Below, piece after piece: positions 51,890 to 64,000 of a stretch of 64,000 nucleotides of DNA; position 1 is the stretch's first letter, and every line of letters starts with the position of its first letter. Where the stretch lies: NCBI RefSeq assembly GCF_009650995.1, contig NZ_WHVV01000008.1, positions 106,682 to 170,681 on the forward strand, written 5' to 3'. The translations under genes were made by a program, and so were the position numbers. The notes beneath the pieces are model-generated. The model was given only the letters and a program-made list of their open reading frames with translations, had not been told where the DNA came from and searched no databases. The stretch is from Sporosarcina cascadiensis. GTDB taxonomy: Bacteria; Bacillota; Bacilli; Bacillales_A; Planococcaceae.

Positions 51890-51905
51890 AGAGAGGTGAA
51901 ATAAA

Positions 51906-52340
51906 GTGAAAAGGATAAAGAGAAAAGTACTGGCTTATATTACAAAAGGGGAAGGAAGACACCGCAAGCTGTTAGTTTACGAACAAACTGATCAGCCTGA
52001 AGCAGGTCTGCAGGTACCCGGTGGCACGATTGAACGTAATGAACTTTTATTAGATGCATTATATCGGGAAATCGAAGAAGAATCCGGTATACTTCGCGAT
52101 GAACTTATACTCGAAGGTAAAGTAAAATCATCGAAATTCTTTCCAGAAGACAAGAATGTAATTTACGAACGGACTATTTTCCATTTTTCTTATGTAGGTA
52201 CAAAAGATGAAAACGAGTGGGAATATCGTGTAGAAGGTGAAGGTAAAGACGCAGGTCTATTATTCAGCTATCGGTGGATGCCATTGAATGCAGTACCGAA
52301 GTTAGCTGCAAAACAAGGAGAAGCGATTGAATACATCTGA
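51906..52340 (+). CDS. NUDIX hydrolase family protein
   Basis: A 144-aa NUDIX protein. The Nudix box is complete: GGTIERNELLLDALYREIEE with the following ESGI, giving GX5EX7REUXEEXGU with all metal-binding Glu residues. Such enzymes hydrolyse nucleoside diphosphates linked to a moiety X. GTG start 51906-51908 with GAGAGGTG eight bases upstream. The gene is divergent from the cyd operon. Substrate unknown. Confidence 0.85.
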   Translation: MKRIKRKVLAYITKGEGRHRKLLVYEQTDQPEAGLQVPGGTIERNELLLDALYREIEEESGILRDELILEGKVKSSKFFPEDKNVIYERTIFHFSYVGTKDENEWEYRVEGEGKDAGLLFSYRWMPLNAVPKLAAKQGEAIEYI

Positions 52341-52396
52341 TATCGACCTGTGGCTGTGCTTCCCGCATTGTCCCCATCATACTAATTTCAAACAAT

Positions 52397-52444
52397 AAAA
52401 GACTATTCCATCCGAACTTATCGCGTCGATTGGAATAGTCTTTT
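52397..52444. terminator. Bidirectional terminator
   Basis: Perfect 14-bp arms AAAAGACTATTCCA (52397-52410) and its complement (52431-52444) between the convergent NUDIX and dagK genes. Confidence 0.88.
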
Positions 52445-52453
52445 GTTTTGCTT

Positions 52454-53377
52454 TTATTGAATTTCTTCTACTTTGTCCTGCAATCGCAACTTCTGCAGCG
52501 GGACGAACATTTCTACATGCCTGTACAGGTTTTCGAATGTCGCCGGCAGGACACCGCCATACTCCCCGTCCAAATTCAGCAGTACTTCATCATTTGAAGT
52601 AACTACTACTTTCTCCGCTTTCGCTTGAATAACAAGTGGATCATCTAAATGTTCCCCTCTGGAAGCGAGAGTAACGATACGAATAAACTCAGCAATATTA
52701 CATTTCTTCAAAATGAGCAGCGTAAAGTATCCATCGTTAATACTGGAATCAGGTGCCAGCTTTTCAAATCCGCCGACTGAATTGGTCAATCCAATCAGGA
52801 ACATCATTGCTTCATCGTCGAAAACTTCTCCATCATATTCAATTCGCATATGACTGGAATGGATGGACGGCAGCATCTCAATGCCTTTCAGGTAATATGC
52901 AAGCTGACCGAGTACAGTTTTTAGACGGCTTGGCACTTCATACGTCAATTCCGTCATTCTGCCCCCGCCGGCAATATTAATGAAATAGCGATCATTCATC
53001 AGGCCGACATCGACAGGCGTTGTTTCACCTCTACAGATGATATCAACTGCACCGTCGATATCTCTTGGAATACGCAGCGCTCTGGCGAAGTCGTTTGTCG
53101 TACCCATAGGAATCAGACCGATTTTTGGACGTTCTTCGAAGTGCCCTACACCTTCCACTACCTCATTCAGCGTTCCATCGCCGCCTGCAGCAATTACTAC
53201 ATCAAATCCTCTGCGCACCGCTTCTTTTGCTGCGTCAGTCGCGTCACCTTCACACGTTGTTGCGTGAGCGGAAGTTTCATAACCGGCTTTCTCGAGCTTT
53301 TCGAGGACTTCTGCCAAATGCTTGCGGAATGCTTCTTTTCCTGCAGTCGGATTATAAATTATACGTGCACGTTTCAT
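52454..53377 (-). CDS. dagK: Diacylglycerol kinase DagK (DgkB)
   Basis: A 307-aa soluble lipid kinase. It phosphorylates diacylglycerol left by lipoteichoic-acid synthesis so it can re-enter phospholipid synthesis. Motifs: IIYNPTAGKEAF, AAGGDGTLNEVVEG (ATP-binding GGDGT), PMGTTNDFARALRIP, and the C-terminal DGEYGG. Matches B. subtilis DgkB/YerQ in length and neighbourhood with gatCAB. ATG 53375-53377 with a GAGGGGAAAG upstream. Confidence 0.92.
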   Translation of the reverse strand: MKRARIIYNPTAGKEAFRKHLAEVLEKLEKAGYETSAHATTCEGDATDAAKEAVRRGFDVVIAAGGDGTLNEVVEGVGHFEERPKIGLIPMGTTNDFARALRIPRDIDGAVDIICRGETTPVDVGLMNDRYFINIAGGGRMTELTYEVPSRLKTVLGQLAYYLKGIEMLPSIHSSHMRIEYDGEVFDDEAMMFLIGLTNSVGGFEKLAPDSSINDGYFTLLILKKCNIAEFIRIVTLASRGEHLDDPLVIQAKAEKVVVTSNDEVLLNLDGEYGGVLPATFENLYRHVEMFVPLQKLRLQDKVEEIQ

Positions 53378-53455
53378 ACACTTTCCCCTCGATCCTTTCG
53401 TGTCTGAAATGACAATTCAGACCTTTACCATCATCATATGAATTCTTGAAACTCG

Positions 53456-54025
53456 TTAATTCGTTTGTTGCAGCACCGGCAGCCATTCAGAACGGATATC
53501 ACCATACACCGCAAGCCAGTTAGCAGGCTTTGCCGTATATTCCGACATCAACTTTGAATAGAATGCTTTCTGCTTTTCTTCAAAGTCCGGATGATCTTGT
53601 TCCGGCAGCTCGGCACGGCCCGCCATTACGTATTTTTGTAAAATTGGAGCACGCGGACCCCATTTAGCCAGCACTTCACCTTCTGAATCCAATAAGATAT
53701 ATATTGGAATTGAACGTCCGCCATTCGTCAGATGACGATCGATCAAATCAGGATTTTCATCTCGCAATACGGTACGTACGTCAACGAACGCCGCCTCTGC
53801 AATTCGTCTCAAAATCGGGTTATTCAACATTGCGTCGCCGCACCAGTCTTCTGTAATGACGAGAATATGGGGTTGTTTATCTTTCAGTATTTCAATAAAT
53901 TCATCGTCCTTCGGCACTTCAAACTCATTATAGATCAAAAAACTGTTTTCTTTATGCGTTCCCATATTGTCCATATAATCCTGAAGTGTTTGGCCCTCTT
54001 CAAAATATTGCTGTTCTGTTTTCAT
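53456..54025 (-). CDS. Thioredoxin-like family protein
   Basis: A 189-aa cytoplasmic protein with a thioredoxin fold. The active-site region reads VITEDWCGDAMLNNPI: a single Cys rather than CxxC, as in the WCGD-type thioredoxin-like family common in Bacillales, and IPIYILLDSEGEVLAKWGPR carries the cis-Pro. Redox or chaperone function is uncertain. ATG 54023-54025 has CAGGAGGGG; the longer frame from 54124 is rejected. Lies between gatB and dagK on the same strand. Confidence 0.78.
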   Translation of the reverse strand: MKTEQQYFEEGQTLQDYMDNMGTHKENSFLIYNEFEVPKDDEFIEILKDKQPHILVITEDWCGDAMLNNPILRRIAEAAFVDVRTVLRDENPDLIDRHLTNGGRSIPIYILLDSEGEVLAKWGPRAPILQKYVMAGRAELPEQDHPDFEEKQKAFYSKLMSEYTAKPANWLAVYGDIRSEWLPVLQQTN

Positions 54026-54133
54026 GACAATCCCCTCCTGTTTGATGTAAATCATTAAGTCGAAAAAACGCCCAGGCTGGACTGTTTCGGTCTCTTCCTG
54101 GAACGTTTTTACACAACGAGTCATGCTGCGGTA

Positions 54134-55564
54134 TTATCTTTTCTTGATTTCTTCCATTAAGAGCTTATTCACTAATGGCGGGTTTGCCTGTCCTTTTGTC
54201 GCTTTCATTACTTGCCCCACTAAGAAGCCGACTGCACGGTCTTTCCCGTTCTTGAAGTCTTCAATGGACTGCTCATTTGAATCCAGAATTTCTGTAATGA
54301 CAGTACGGAGTGTACCTTCATCAGAAATTTGGACGAGGCCTTTTTCCTTGACGATATCTGCAGGATTTCCGCCATTTTTCGCAAGGTCAGCAAACACCTT
54401 CTTTGCAATTTTGGATGAAATCGTACCGTCTGTAATCAATTTCACCAGCTGAGCCAGATTTTCAGGAGTCAGCGGCGTGTCATGCAATTCTTTCGATTCT
54501 GCGTTCAAGTAAGCTGATACGTCGCCCATCAGCCAGTTGGAAGCAAGTTTCGCATCTGCTCCGGCTTTCACTGTTGCATCGAAAAAGTCAGACATTTCCT
54601 TTGTTAATGTCAATACGTGAGCATCATACTCAGGAAGATCCAATTCAGAAACATAGCGTGCTTTACGAGCATCCGGCAATTCGGGAATTTCCGCACGTAC
54701 ACGGTCCATCCACTCTTGCTCAATATGAACTTCCGGCAGATCCGGATCATTGATAAAGCGGTAATCATTCGCGCTTCCTTTGATCCGCATTAATACTGTT
54801 TCGCCTGTTGCTTCGTCGTAACGACGGGTTTCCTGTTGAATCGTTCCGCCAGACAGCAGGATTTTTTCCTGACGTGCCACTTCATTCGCAATACCGCGGC
54901 GGATAAAGTTGAATGAGTTCAAGTTCTTCAATTCAGTCTTCGTACCGAATTTCTCCTGGCCGAACGGACGGAGTGAAATGTTCGCGTCACAGCGAAGTGA
55001 ACCCTCTTCCATCCGAACGTCAGAAACACCTGTATATTGAATAATGGCTTTCAATTTTTCCAGGAATGCATACGCCTCTTCGGGAGAACGCACGTCTGCT
55101 TCTGTGACAATCTCAATCAAAGGAGTTCCCTGACGATTCAAGTCGACCAGTGAATAGCCGTTTTCGGTATGCGTCAGTTTTCCTGCATCTTCTTCTAAAT
55201 GAACGCGCTCGATGCGGATCTTTTTCTTCTTGCCTTCCACTTCGATTTCAATCCAGCCGTTTGAACCGACAGGACGCTTATCCTGTGAAATCTGATACGC
55301 TTTTGGATTATCCGGGTAGAAGTAGTGTTTACGATCAAAGTTCATGACGGGTGCAACATCACAGTTCAATGCCATGGATGCCTTCATACCGAATTCGATA
55401 GCTTTTTTATTCAATGTAGGCAGTACACCCGGGTAGGCGATATCTGTTACATGGATGTTTTTATTCGGCTCGGCGCCAAAATGAGCAGGTGCCGGCGACA
55501 TGATTTTCGTATCTGTCTTTAATTCTACGTGGATTTCTAATCCGACAATGGTTTCGAAGTTCAT
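54134..55564 (-). CDS. gatB: Glutamyl/aspartyl-tRNA amidotransferase subunit B
   Basis: A 476-aa subunit of GatCAB that activates Glu-tRNA(Gln) or Asp-tRNA(Asn) by phosphorylation and accepts ammonia from GatA. Markers: [19 protein letters not shown] at the start, [18 protein letters not shown], and [10 protein letters not shown], then a helical tail and YqeY-like C-terminal domain. It starts two bases after the gatA stop codon, with AGGAGGGGAA as ribosome site inside gatA. Confidence 0.95.
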   Translation of the reverse strand: MNFETIVGLEIHVELKTDTKIMSPAPAHFGAEPNKNIHVTDIAYPGVLPTLNKKAIEFGMKASMALNCDVAPVMNFDRKHYFYPDNPKAYQISQDKRPVGSNGWIEIEVEGKKKKIRIERVHLEEDAGKLTHTENGYSLVDLNRQGTPLIEIVTEADVRSPEEAYAFLEKLKAIIQYTGVSDVRMEEGSLRCDANISLRPFGQEKFGTKTELKNLNSFNFIRRGIANEVARQEKILLSGGTIQQETRRYDEATGETVLMRIKGSANDYRFINDPDLPEVHIEQEWMDRVRAEIPELPDARKARYVSELDLPEYDAHVLTLTKEMSDFFDATVKAGADAKLASNWLMGDVSAYLNAESKELHDTPLTPENLAQLVKLITDGTISSKIAKKVFADLAKNGGNPADIVKEKGLVQISDEGTLRTVITEILDSNEQSIEDFKNGKDRAVGFLVGQVMKATKGQANPPLVNKLLMEEIKKR

Positions 55565-55566
55565 GA

Positions 55567-57030
55567 TCAGTTCCCCTCCTGAATCGCTGGAGTCCGCTTA
55601 TGGAAATCAGTTGCCTGTTCATACGCGTGTGCTACTTTATAAACTGTTTCTTCATCAAAGTGTTTACCCATAATCTGCAGTCCGATCGGCAGTTCATTCA
55701 CAAATCCGCAAGGCAAGGAAATTGCCGGACGTCCTGTTAAGTTGGCTGGAGTTGCCAGTATATCATTTGCATAATATACCGCTTTATCTGTCAGTGTGTC
55801 TCCCAGTGGAAGTGCAGGACATGCAGCAGATGGCCCGATAACGACATCATAGTCTTCGAAGACTTTATTGAAATCCTCAGCAATCAGCGCACGGACTTTT
55901 TGTGCGCGCACATACACTTCTTCATGGTGATCCGCACTCATAGCGTATGTTCCAAAAATAAGACGTTTTTTCACTTCCCGGCCGAATCCTTCCTGACGTG
56001 TACGGAAGTAGGCCTGTTCCAGATTTTCCGGATTTTCCGTATGGAAACCGTAACGCAATCCATCGAAACGGGAATAGTTGGAAGAGGCTTCAGATGAAGA
56101 TATTACATAGTACACTGTCGGCGCATATTGGACATGCGGCAATTCGACTTCTTCCCAAGAAGCTCCCTGCGATTCTAGTACTTGCAATGCCGCCTTCACT
56201 GCTTCCGCAACTTCCGGCTGCACACCTTCACCTAAATATGCAGAAGGCACAGCAATTTTCAGGCCTTTAATATCACCTGTCAAAGCTGCTGTGTAATCTG
56301 GAACTACTTTTGCAGAGGATGAACTGTCGTTATCGTCTTCTCCTGCCAGCACATTCAATAGTAAGGCATTATCTTCCACCGTACGGGAAATCGGGCCGAC
56401 CTGGTCGAGTGAAGAACCGAAAGCCGTCAGACCGAAACGGGAAATACGTCCGTATGTAGGTTTCATTCCAACGACACCACAAAATGCAGCCGGCTGACGA
56501 ACAGAACCGCCTGTATCTGATCCCAATGAAAGCGGAACTTCACCTGCTGCAACTGCTGCTGCAGAACCGCCTGAAGAACCGCCGGGCACGTGATTCAAAT
56601 TCCACGGGTTTAAGGTATTTCCAAAGTAAGAAGTTTCCGTCGTGGAACCCATGGCGAACTCGTCCATGTTTAATTTGCCGACAGAGACCGCACCGGCCGC
56701 ACGAAGTTTTTCAACTACTGTTGCATCGTAAACAGGGACAAAGTTTTCGAGCATTTTGCTGGAACATGTTGTCACGATATCTTTTGTAACGATATTGTCT
56801 TTGATCCCGACAGGCACGCCATAAAGCGGTCCGCGTTCATTTGCAGCCTGCTTGTCCAGCTGCTCCGCATGCTTCAAAGCTTCTTCTTTTGTCAGGTGAA
56901 CGAATGCGTGGATTTTTTCATCTGTCTGTTCGATTGTTTTAAATGTCTCTTCTGTTACTTCTTTGACCGTAACTTCTCCCTTTTGAAAAAGCTCCCGAAG
57001 TTCTGCGGCTGTTTTACTTGTTAACGTCAT
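55567..57030 (-). CDS. gatA: Glutamyl/aspartyl-tRNA amidotransferase subunit A
   Basis: A 487-aa amidase-signature enzyme that releases ammonia from glutamine for the GatB site. The Ser-cisSer-Lys triad is visible: Lys in [12 protein letters not shown], Ser in [14 protein letters not shown] and Ser in [15 protein letters not shown]. The ATG at 57028-57030 is chosen; the preceding GTG lies close to AGGAGG. It follows gatC by 63 bases. Confidence 0.95.
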   Translation of the reverse strand: MTLTSKTAAELRELFQKGEVTVKEVTEETFKTIEQTDEKIHAFVHLTKEEALKHAEQLDKQAANERGPLYGVPVGIKDNIVTKDIVTTCSSKMLENFVPVYDATVVEKLRAAGAVSVGKLNMDEFAMGSTTETSYFGNTLNPWNLNHVPGGSSGGSAAAVAAGEVPLSLGSDTGGSVRQPAAFCGVVGMKPTYGRISRFGLTAFGSSLDQVGPISRTVEDNALLLNVLAGEDDNDSSSSAKVVPDYTAALTGDIKGLKIAVPSAYLGEGVQPEVAEAVKAALQVLESQGASWEEVELPHVQYAPTVYYVISSSEASSNYSRFDGLRYGFHTENPENLEQAYFRTRQEGFGREVKKRLIFGTYAMSADHHEEVYVRAQKVRALIAEDFNKVFEDYDVVIGPSAACPALPLGDTLTDKAVYYANDILATPANLTGRPAISLPCGFVNELPIGLQIMGKHFDEETVYKVAHAYEQATDFHKRTPAIQEGN

Positions 57031-57093
57031 CACTTTTCCTCCTAAAAATCATGGTAGCGCAAAGCAGTTATTTTACGGATCTGCCTGACTCGT

Positions 57094-57381
57094 TTACAGG
57101 ATATCCGGCACTTTAATCAGACCGTCTTCATGGTCTTCCGCAGTTGCCAGCATTTTTTCGCGGTCCAGGATATCTTTTGGCGTATCCTCGCGCAATACGT
57201 TGATCATGGGAATCGGATGTGTCATCGGTTTGACGCCGGAAACGTCCACTTCATTTAAATTTTCAACACTTGCAATTAAATCTGCAATTTTTGCAGCATA
57301 GTATTCTTTGTCCTCTTCAGAAACGCCGATACGGACGAAATCCGCAAAGTACTTGACGTCATCTTTTGAAAATGTTGTCAT
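57094..57381 (-). CDS. gatC: Glutamyl/aspartyl-tRNA amidotransferase subunit C
   Basis: A 95-aa subunit that wraps around GatA and stabilises the GatAB complex. It contains DVKYFADFVRIGVSEEDKE, the core NLNEVDVSGVKPMTHP and VLREDTPKD, typical for GatC. First gene of gatCAB; ATG 57379-57381 follows GAGGAGGAACG. Confidence 0.93.
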   Translation of the reverse strand: MTTFSKDDVKYFADFVRIGVSEEDKEYYAAKIADLIASVENLNEVDVSGVKPMTHPIPMINVLREDTPKDILDREKMLATAEDHEDGLIKVPDIL

Positions 57382-57416
57382 ACATCGTTCCTCCTCATTT
57401 TACCATCGGTTAAATC

Positions 57417-57495
57417 AATTACGCCTCCGCGTAATTGCGCCCGGACTGAATTCAAGCAAGCTCAAATTCAGTCTGTGACATCCGCCGGAGGCTAA
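57417..57495. repeat. Dispersed hairpin repeat between camS and gatC
   Basis: Nested pairs: AATTACGC/GCGTAATT (57417-57424, 57429-57436), GACTGAATT/AATTCAGTC in the middle and GCCTCCG/CGGAGGC outside (57423-57429, 57486-57492). The form is like intergenic repeats I recall from Planococcaceae. It could also end camS-side or start gatC-side transcripts, but no T run is present. Confidence 0.6.
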
Positions 57496-57563
57496 ACTGT
57501 TTTCAGTTCATCATACCATTTTATCAGTTCATTGGAAAGTTTGTTATGTCAGGAACTGTCACG

Positions 57564-60735
<3,172 letters not shown>

Positions 60736-62973
60736 TTATTCTTTTTCGATTGGTGCAAATTTAGCCAGCAGTCTTTTGATGCCGACAGGATTAGGGAAAG
60801 CGATGTCGAGTTCCAGATCATCTGCAGCTCCTTTTACACTGACGACAGTGCCAGTTCCCCATTTCTTGTGGGTGGCTTTATCGCCAGGCGTCCACTGCAA
60901 TTTCTCTCCGCCGCTTTCATTATAGAGCGGACGTTTGACAGCAGTGCGCGGAACACCCGGCTTTTGTGGTGCTCTGTCGAATGGCACACTCATGCCGTTG
61001 CCGTCAGCGAGCATTTCGATCAGTTCTTCTGAAATTTCATTAAGGAAACGGGAAGGTGAATTAAAGTTCGAACGTCCGAACAGCATCCGGTAGCCTGCAC
61101 AGGTCATATATAGACGCTGCTCCGCACGTGTAATTGCCACGTAAGCCAGTCTGCGCTCTTCTTCCATTTCTTCCGGATCATCCAGCGCACGGATATGCGG
61201 GAAGATGTTCTCTTCCAGGCCGATTACGAAGACGACAGGGAATTCCAGTCCTTTTGCAGCGTGCATCGTCATCAGGACGATTTTTTCCGTGGAAGAATTT
61301 TCTTCTTTATCGAGCGTATCAATATCTGCAACTAACGCAAGATCAGTCAGAAACGCAACAAGTGAACGTTCACTCTCTTCTTCCTCTGCACGCTTTTCAA
61401 AGGCTTCGGTAACGGACAGGAATTCTTCAATATTCTCAAGACGGCTCTCCGCTTCAATCGTCTTTTCTTTTTCCAGCATGCTGCGGTAGCCTGATTTATC
61501 AATGACTTCCTTTACTAATTCTGTGATGGACAGGAATTCCTGCATTTGCGAAAAGCCATCGATCATTTCACGAAATTTCATAGCTTCATTGGCTGCTCTC
61601 GCGGGAAGACCCATGAAATCCACTTCCTGCAGTGAGTCAAAGATGGAGCGGTCATTTTCGAGCGCAAACATCGCCATCCGTTCAAATGACGTGGTGCCTA
61701 TACTGCGTTTCGGTTCATTGATGACACGGGCAAATGCCAGATCATCGTCATTATTGGCGATCAGCCGCAAGTAAGCCAGCAAGTCCTTAATCTCTTTTCG
61801 GTCATAGAATTTTGTACCGCCGACAATTGTATAGTCCAGATTGGATTTTAATAAATATTCCTCAATTACACGTGACTGCGCATTCGTTCGGTAAAGAACT
61901 GCGAACTGGTCAAGCGACAGGCCCTGCTGTTCTTTCAGCTCGATAATCTGCTGCACGACGAATTGTGATTCATCTTTTTCATCACGTGCTTTATAAATAG
62001 AAATCAATTCACCTTCCGCATTATCGGTACGCAGCTTTTTGTCATAGCGGCTTTTATTATTATTGATCACTTCATTGGCAGCCTGCAGAATTCGTTTGGT
62101 TGACCGGTAATTCTGCTCCAATAAAATAACCTTTGCTTCTTTATAATCTTTTTCGAACGACAGGATATTGCCGATATCAGCGCCTCGCCAGCGATAGATG
62201 GACTGATCGGAATCTCCGACTACACAGATGTTGCGGAATTTTGAAGCAAGCATTTTGACGAGCCGGTACTGGGCGTTGTTCGTATCTTGGTACTCATCGA
62301 CGTGAATATACTGAAATTTATTCTGATAAAATTCCAATACATCCGGCACGCGTTCGAAAAGCACAAGCGTCATCATGATCAGATCATCGAAATCCATCGA
62401 CTGATTCTGGCGGAGTTTTTTCGTATAGCGTTCATAGATATCCGCCACTGTGCGTTCATACGGATTTTGAGGATTGCAGTTTTTGCGAAATTCCTCTGCA
62501 TCTATGCATTCATTTTTCGCATTGCTGATTGTGCCGAGCATAGCGCGTGGATCATGCTGTTTCGGATCGAGATTCAATTCTTTCAGCACACGTTTGACTG
62601 CTGTCAGCTGATCGGCACTGTCTAAAATGGTAAAGTTCTTCGATAGCCCGATACGGTCGACGTTTCTCCGAAGGATCCGTACACACATGGAGTGAAATGT
62701 GGAAACCCACATGCGTTCACCGGACCCCGCACCCAAAAGGCCGTCAATCCGGTCACGCATTTCACGTGCTGCTTTATTTGTAAAAGTGATCGCAAGAATA
62801 TTGGAAGGATACACCTGTTTTTCAACAACGAGATAGGCAATGCGGTGTGTCAGCACACGCGTCTTTCCCGATCCGGCTCCCGCCATTATCAGCAGCGGGC
62901 CTTCCGTTGCCTTAACAGCTCTTGCCTGTTCAGGATTCATGCCTTTCAGTAAGTCTTCTGATAGTTTATTCAT
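60736..62973 (-). CDS. pcrA: ATP-dependent DNA helicase PcrA
   Basis: A 745-aa SF1A 3'-5' helicase of the UvrD/PcrA type used in repair, plasmid rolling-circle replication and transcription conflict. Motif [14 protein letters not shown], motif Ia [14 protein letters not shown], motif [10 protein letters not shown], motif [18 protein letters not shown], motif [10 protein letters not shown], motif [13 protein letters not shown], motif [14 protein letters not shown]. The C-terminal tudor-like RNA polymerase-binding part is [19 protein letters not shown]. It follows pcrB by 44 bases. Confidence 0.97.
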   Translation of the reverse strand: MNKLSEDLLKGMNPEQARAVKATEGPLLIMAGAGSGKTRVLTHRIAYLVVEKQVYPSNILAITFTNKAAREMRDRIDGLLGAGSGERMWVSTFHSMCVRILRRNVDRIGLSKNFTILDSADQLTAVKRVLKELNLDPKQHDPRAMLGTISNAKNECIDAEEFRKNCNPQNPYERTVADIYERYTKKLRQNQSMDFDDLIMMTLVLFERVPDVLEFYQNKFQYIHVDEYQDTNNAQYRLVKMLASKFRNICVVGDSDQSIYRWRGADIGNILSFEKDYKEAKVILLEQNYRSTKRILQAANEVINNNKSRYDKKLRTDNAEGELISIYKARDEKDESQFVVQQIIELKEQQGLSLDQFAVLYRTNAQSRVIEEYLLKSNLDYTIVGGTKFYDRKEIKDLLAYLRLIANNDDDLAFARVINEPKRSIGTTSFERMAMFALENDRSIFDSLQEVDFMGLPARAANEAMKFREMIDGFSQMQEFLSITELVKEVIDKSGYRSMLEKEKTIEAESRLENIEEFLSVTEAFEKRAEEEESERSLVAFLTDLALVADIDTLDKEENSSTEKIVLMTMHAAKGLEFPVVFVIGLEENIFPHIRALDDPEEMEEERRLAYVAITRAEQRLYMTCAGYRMLFGRSNFNSPSRFLNEISEELIEMLADGNGMSVPFDRAPQKPGVPRTAVKRPLYNESGGEKLQWTPGDKATHKKWGTGTVVSVKGAADDLELDIAFPNPVGIKRLLAKFAPIEKE

Positions 62974-63017
62974 GTAAGTACCGCCTTTTCGGAACGTTTG
63001 TTCTGATTATATATGAT

Positions 63018-63716
63018 TCACACAGATAAAGGAACAGATTTCACTGCTTTTACTGTGGCCAGAGCGCTTTTCAAGTTTTCGTAGATAATATTTCCAACGA
63101 CAACCGTATCCGCGATTGCTGCCATTTCTTTAGCCTGCTCAGCTGTGCGGATTCCTCCGCCATAGAAAAGCCGGGTTTTTTCAAGAAGTTCTTTGGCTGA
63201 ACGCACAATGGCGGGATCGCCGTACTGTCCGCTGTATTCCAAGTAAAAAATAGGCAGCGAGAATAGATGTTCCGCCATGCGCGCATAAGCCTGTACATCT
63301 TCCTCGTCAGGCACCTGACTGACACCCGTCAGTTGAGCCGCTGTGCAATCAGGATTTAAGATGCAGTAGCCTTCGGTGATGATTTCATCAAAATTCATCA
63401 TGTGCCCGTATTCCCGGAGCGCTTCATGATGCAGTCCATTGAGCCATTTTGTATTTGTTGTGTTCAGAACGGTTGGAATGAAATAATAATCGAATCCGGG
63501 CGTGACGGATTCCACGGTGGATACTTCTAATGCGAGGGGCACTGAAAACCGGCGGAAACGCGCCAGCAAGTCAAGTACATTTTCAATGGTGACACCGTCA
63601 GACCCTCCAATAATGACGCCGTCTGTTCCTGATTCTGCGATTGCTTCAAGATTTTCATCCGATATTTCTTTTGCCGGATCAATCTTGAAAGCGTGCCGCC
63701 ATGTTTTGTAATCCAT
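63018..63716 (-). CDS. pcrB: Heptaprenylglyceryl phosphate synthase PcrB
   Basis: A 232-aa TIM-barrel prenyltransferase that joins heptaprenyl diphosphate to glycerol-1-phosphate. [20 protein letters not shown] and [12 protein letters not shown] are at the N-terminus, [20 protein letters not shown] in the middle, [12 protein letters not shown] and [31 protein letters not shown] at the end give the phosphate site. First gene of the pcrB-pcrA-ligA-camS operon. ATG 63714-63716 with GAAAGGAGAAC. Confidence 0.93.
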   Translation of the reverse strand: MDYKTWRHAFKIDPAKEISDENLEAIAESGTDGVIIGGSDGVTIENVLDLLARFRRFSVPLALEVSTVESVTPGFDYYFIPTVLNTTNTKWLNGLHHEALREYGHMMNFDEIITEGYCILNPDCTAAQLTGVSQVPDEEDVQAYARMAEHLFSLPIFYLEYSGQYGDPAIVRSAKELLEKTRLFYGGGIRTAEQAKEMAAIADTVVVGNIIYENLKSALATVKAVKSVPLSV

Positions 63717-63816
63717 GTTTGTTCTCCTTTCAGGCTATTTATGGTTTTGTATGTAATGCAGGTTTTGATATGATTTAGTATCGAGACCAGGGCAAAGAAC
63801 GCCTTTTGCGATAAGA

Positions 63817-63994
63817 CCTCCAACGTCTGTCGAGTCTAAACGGCCGTCTCCGCTTTAGGTGGCTTCCAGCTCCATGCGCCAGCCTCTCGGGTCACTTCGG
63901 TCTGACTTCAGCAGGCAAAAGACGCCCACTGCTGCCAGCCCTCCAGTGCCTGTCGAGGCTAAGCGGCGCATTCCGCTTTAGGTGGCTTCCAGCT
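63817..63994. repeat. Tandem pair of a 55-bp dispersed repeat unit
   Basis: Units 63817-63871 and 63940-63994, 123 bases apart, share about four fifths of their bases and end in the identical CGCTTTAGGTGGCTTCCAG. Between them and before the first, short inverted stretches GCCTTTTGC and GCAAAAGAC occur. The motif resembles a common Bacillaceae intergenic repeat; further copies probably lie outside the window. Confidence 0.7.
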
Positions 63995-64000
63995 GCGACG

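Overview
This window reads as a chromosome segment of a low-GC, Gram-positive, endospore-forming member of the Bacillales. The gene content fits best with Planococcaceae such as Sporosarcina, although that genus call is inference. Reasons are the pcrB-pcrA-ligA-camS and gatCAB-dagK neighbourhoods shared with Bacillus, strong AGGAGG ribosome sites, frequent TTG/GTG starts, sporulation-type promoters, a collagen-like spore-surface cluster and dispersed palindromic repeats of the kind seen in Bacillaceae/Planococcaceae. No rRNA, tRNA, CRISPR array, integrase or intact insertion sequence was seen.

Layout: 1-9.9 kb holds a decayed CHY zinc-finger gene at the edge, a nitronate monooxygenase, an RsbR-like stressosome protein, a YqcI-type protein, a PadR-controlled membrane pair with a clear operator, a carboxymuconolactone-decarboxylase-like protein, a phosphodiesterase, NamA, a Yip1 protein, a SAP protein, a DJ-1/PfpI protein and two tiny genes. 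10-17.6 kb has a degenerate 21-bp array, an NCS2 permease, a penicillin-acylase-type hydrolase, a VLRF1 protein, a NagZ lipoprotein, two large hairpin repeats and a small hydrophilic gene behind a sigma-G-like promoter.

17.6-24.1 kb is a complete four-gene Wadjet/MksBEFG-type operon (jetD-jetA-jetB-jetC) with every junction overlapping; it should recognise and cleave small circular DNA. 24.3-29.2 kb is a catabolic-looking cluster: BCCT transporter, two divergent enolase-superfamily enzymes and a GntR/FCD repressor with a strong promoter and a perfect operator palindrome. 29.3-35.4 kb carries an O-methyltransferase, a second 21-bp array in exact phase, a MATE exporter, two paralogous 40-aa genes with matching Crp/Fnr- and cre-like sites flanking a BASS transporter, a cupin protein with a sigma-K-like promoter, and a divergent HxlR/nitroreductase pair.

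35.9-42.3 kb is a spore-surface island: a collagen-like protein, a second protein sharing its N-terminal domain, an unknown protein, two glycosyltransferases and a pyruvyl-transferase-like protein. 42.5-47.6 kb is a Bce-type peptide-antibiotic sensing and detoxification module with an extra secreted protein. 47.7-63.7 kb is mainly core metabolism: RlmCD, cytochrome bd (cydA, cydB, a CydS-like peptide and a 30-aa peptide ahead of cydA), a NUDIX protein, DagK, a thioredoxin-like protein, GatCAB, CamS, LigA, PcrA and PcrB. The right end carries a tandem dispersed repeat.
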